Shown here: one piece after another, positions 63,874-64,000 of the stretch | How the letters are laid out: the number at the start of each line of letters is the position of its first letter | How positions within the stretch are numbered: the first letter of the stretch is position 1 | DNA from: JAGLOK01 sp963675575 | GTDB taxonomy: Bacteria > Bacillota > Clostridia > Christensenellales > UMGS416 | Assembly: GCA_963675575.1 (NCBI GenBank) | Contig: OY776378.1 | Coordinates: 806,001-870,000, forward strand | DNA: 64,000 nt | Reading direction: 5' to 3' | The notes under the pieces: model-generated | What the model was told of the DNA's origin: nothing | The model's input: only the letters and a program-made list of their open reading frames with translations | Databases searched by the model: none | Translations under genes and position numbers: made by a program

Positions 63874-64000
63874 AAAGAAAGAGAAACCGGATATCAAAAC
63901 TCAAACAGCCAACGAGTTTATCAATATACGTGACATAAAGGGCAGCATTATGTATACCATAGACAATCATATATTTTCATATATAAGACTATGGCCGATA
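63866..64000 (+). CDS. VirB4-type secretion ATPase, 5' end only
   Basis: The first 45 codons of a gene run off the right edge. They start at ATG 63866 inside prgI (GGAGTGGGGCG upstream) and read MFKKKEKPDIKTQ, FINIRDIKGS and YTIDNHIFSYIRLWPI. This matches the N-terminus of VirB4/TraE-type ATPases in Gram-positive elements, which follow PrgI. The ATPase motifs lie outside the window. Confidence 0.82.
   Translation, partial: MFKKKEKPDIKTQTANEFINIRDIKGSIMYTIDNHIFSYIRLWPI

Noticed and set aside
1..64000. CRISPR arrays, rRNA or tRNA genes
   Set aside because: No regularly spaced direct repeats, rRNA-like blocks or complete tRNA cloverleaf were seen; the only long repeat is the tandem insertion sequence.

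Overview
The DNA is AT-rich with strong GGAGG-type ribosome sites and tightly packed operons. It carries YesM/YesN two-component pairs, lipoprotein sugar-binding proteins, a sortase and a Gram-positive type IV secretion set. This points to a low-GC Clostridia member (Bacillota), probably an anaerobic plant-polysaccharide user; the species cannot be named from the sequence.

Positions 1-32156 are a pentose and peptide utilisation region. It opens with a response regulator cut by the window edge, a YesM-type kinase, two membrane-anchored sugar-binding sensors and a ChvE/MmsA/MmsB-type sugar ABC transporter (1-8920). This resembles the XylFII-LytS-YesN xylose-sensing arrangement. Two divergent ceramidase-family proteins (9163-12195) follow, then a complete Opp/Dpp-type ABC transporter and a metallo-beta-lactamase-fold hydrolase (12366-19076). 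A second sugar-ABC cluster (19459-25547) has a response regulator, a kinase with no sensor or membrane domain, a badly degenerate ABC ATPase, a lipoprotein and a permease; it may be a sensor built from transporter parts. The L-arabinose genes (AraC-type regulator, ribulokinase-like FGGY kinase, araA, araD) and xylB (25823-32156) feed pentoses into the pentose phosphate pathway. The gene tex (32432-34582) closes the apparent chromosomal part and has IS3-family fragments on both sides.

From about 34809 to the right edge the window holds an integrative conjugative element, entered through a scar zone: a truncated parB, an IS3 transposase remnant and two almost identical IS1182-type elements in tandem with a 1851-bp period. 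The backbone then reads parA, parB, a 2223-residue methylase/helicase with tnpV nested in another frame, a TOPRIM protein, a sortase, a ribbon-helix-helix regulator, yefM-yoeB, a MobP/MobL-type relaxase, VirD4/TraG, a Maff2-like membrane protein, a TrbL/VirB6-like protein, PrgI and the start of VirB4. The integrase and right end lie outside the window.

Three AT-rich cargo blocks interrupt this backbone, each at a junction between transfer genes: a Gabija-like pair (OLD-type ATPase/TOPRIM plus short UvrD-like helicase, 41281-44011), a caspase-fold protease (50987-52504), and an unrecognised 698-residue zinc-ribbon protein with a possible nuclease-like C-terminus and a small partner (59935-62456). 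The last block is the best candidate in this window for an undescribed system, probably in phage or plasmid defence, but its function is inferred from position and weak structural patterns only.
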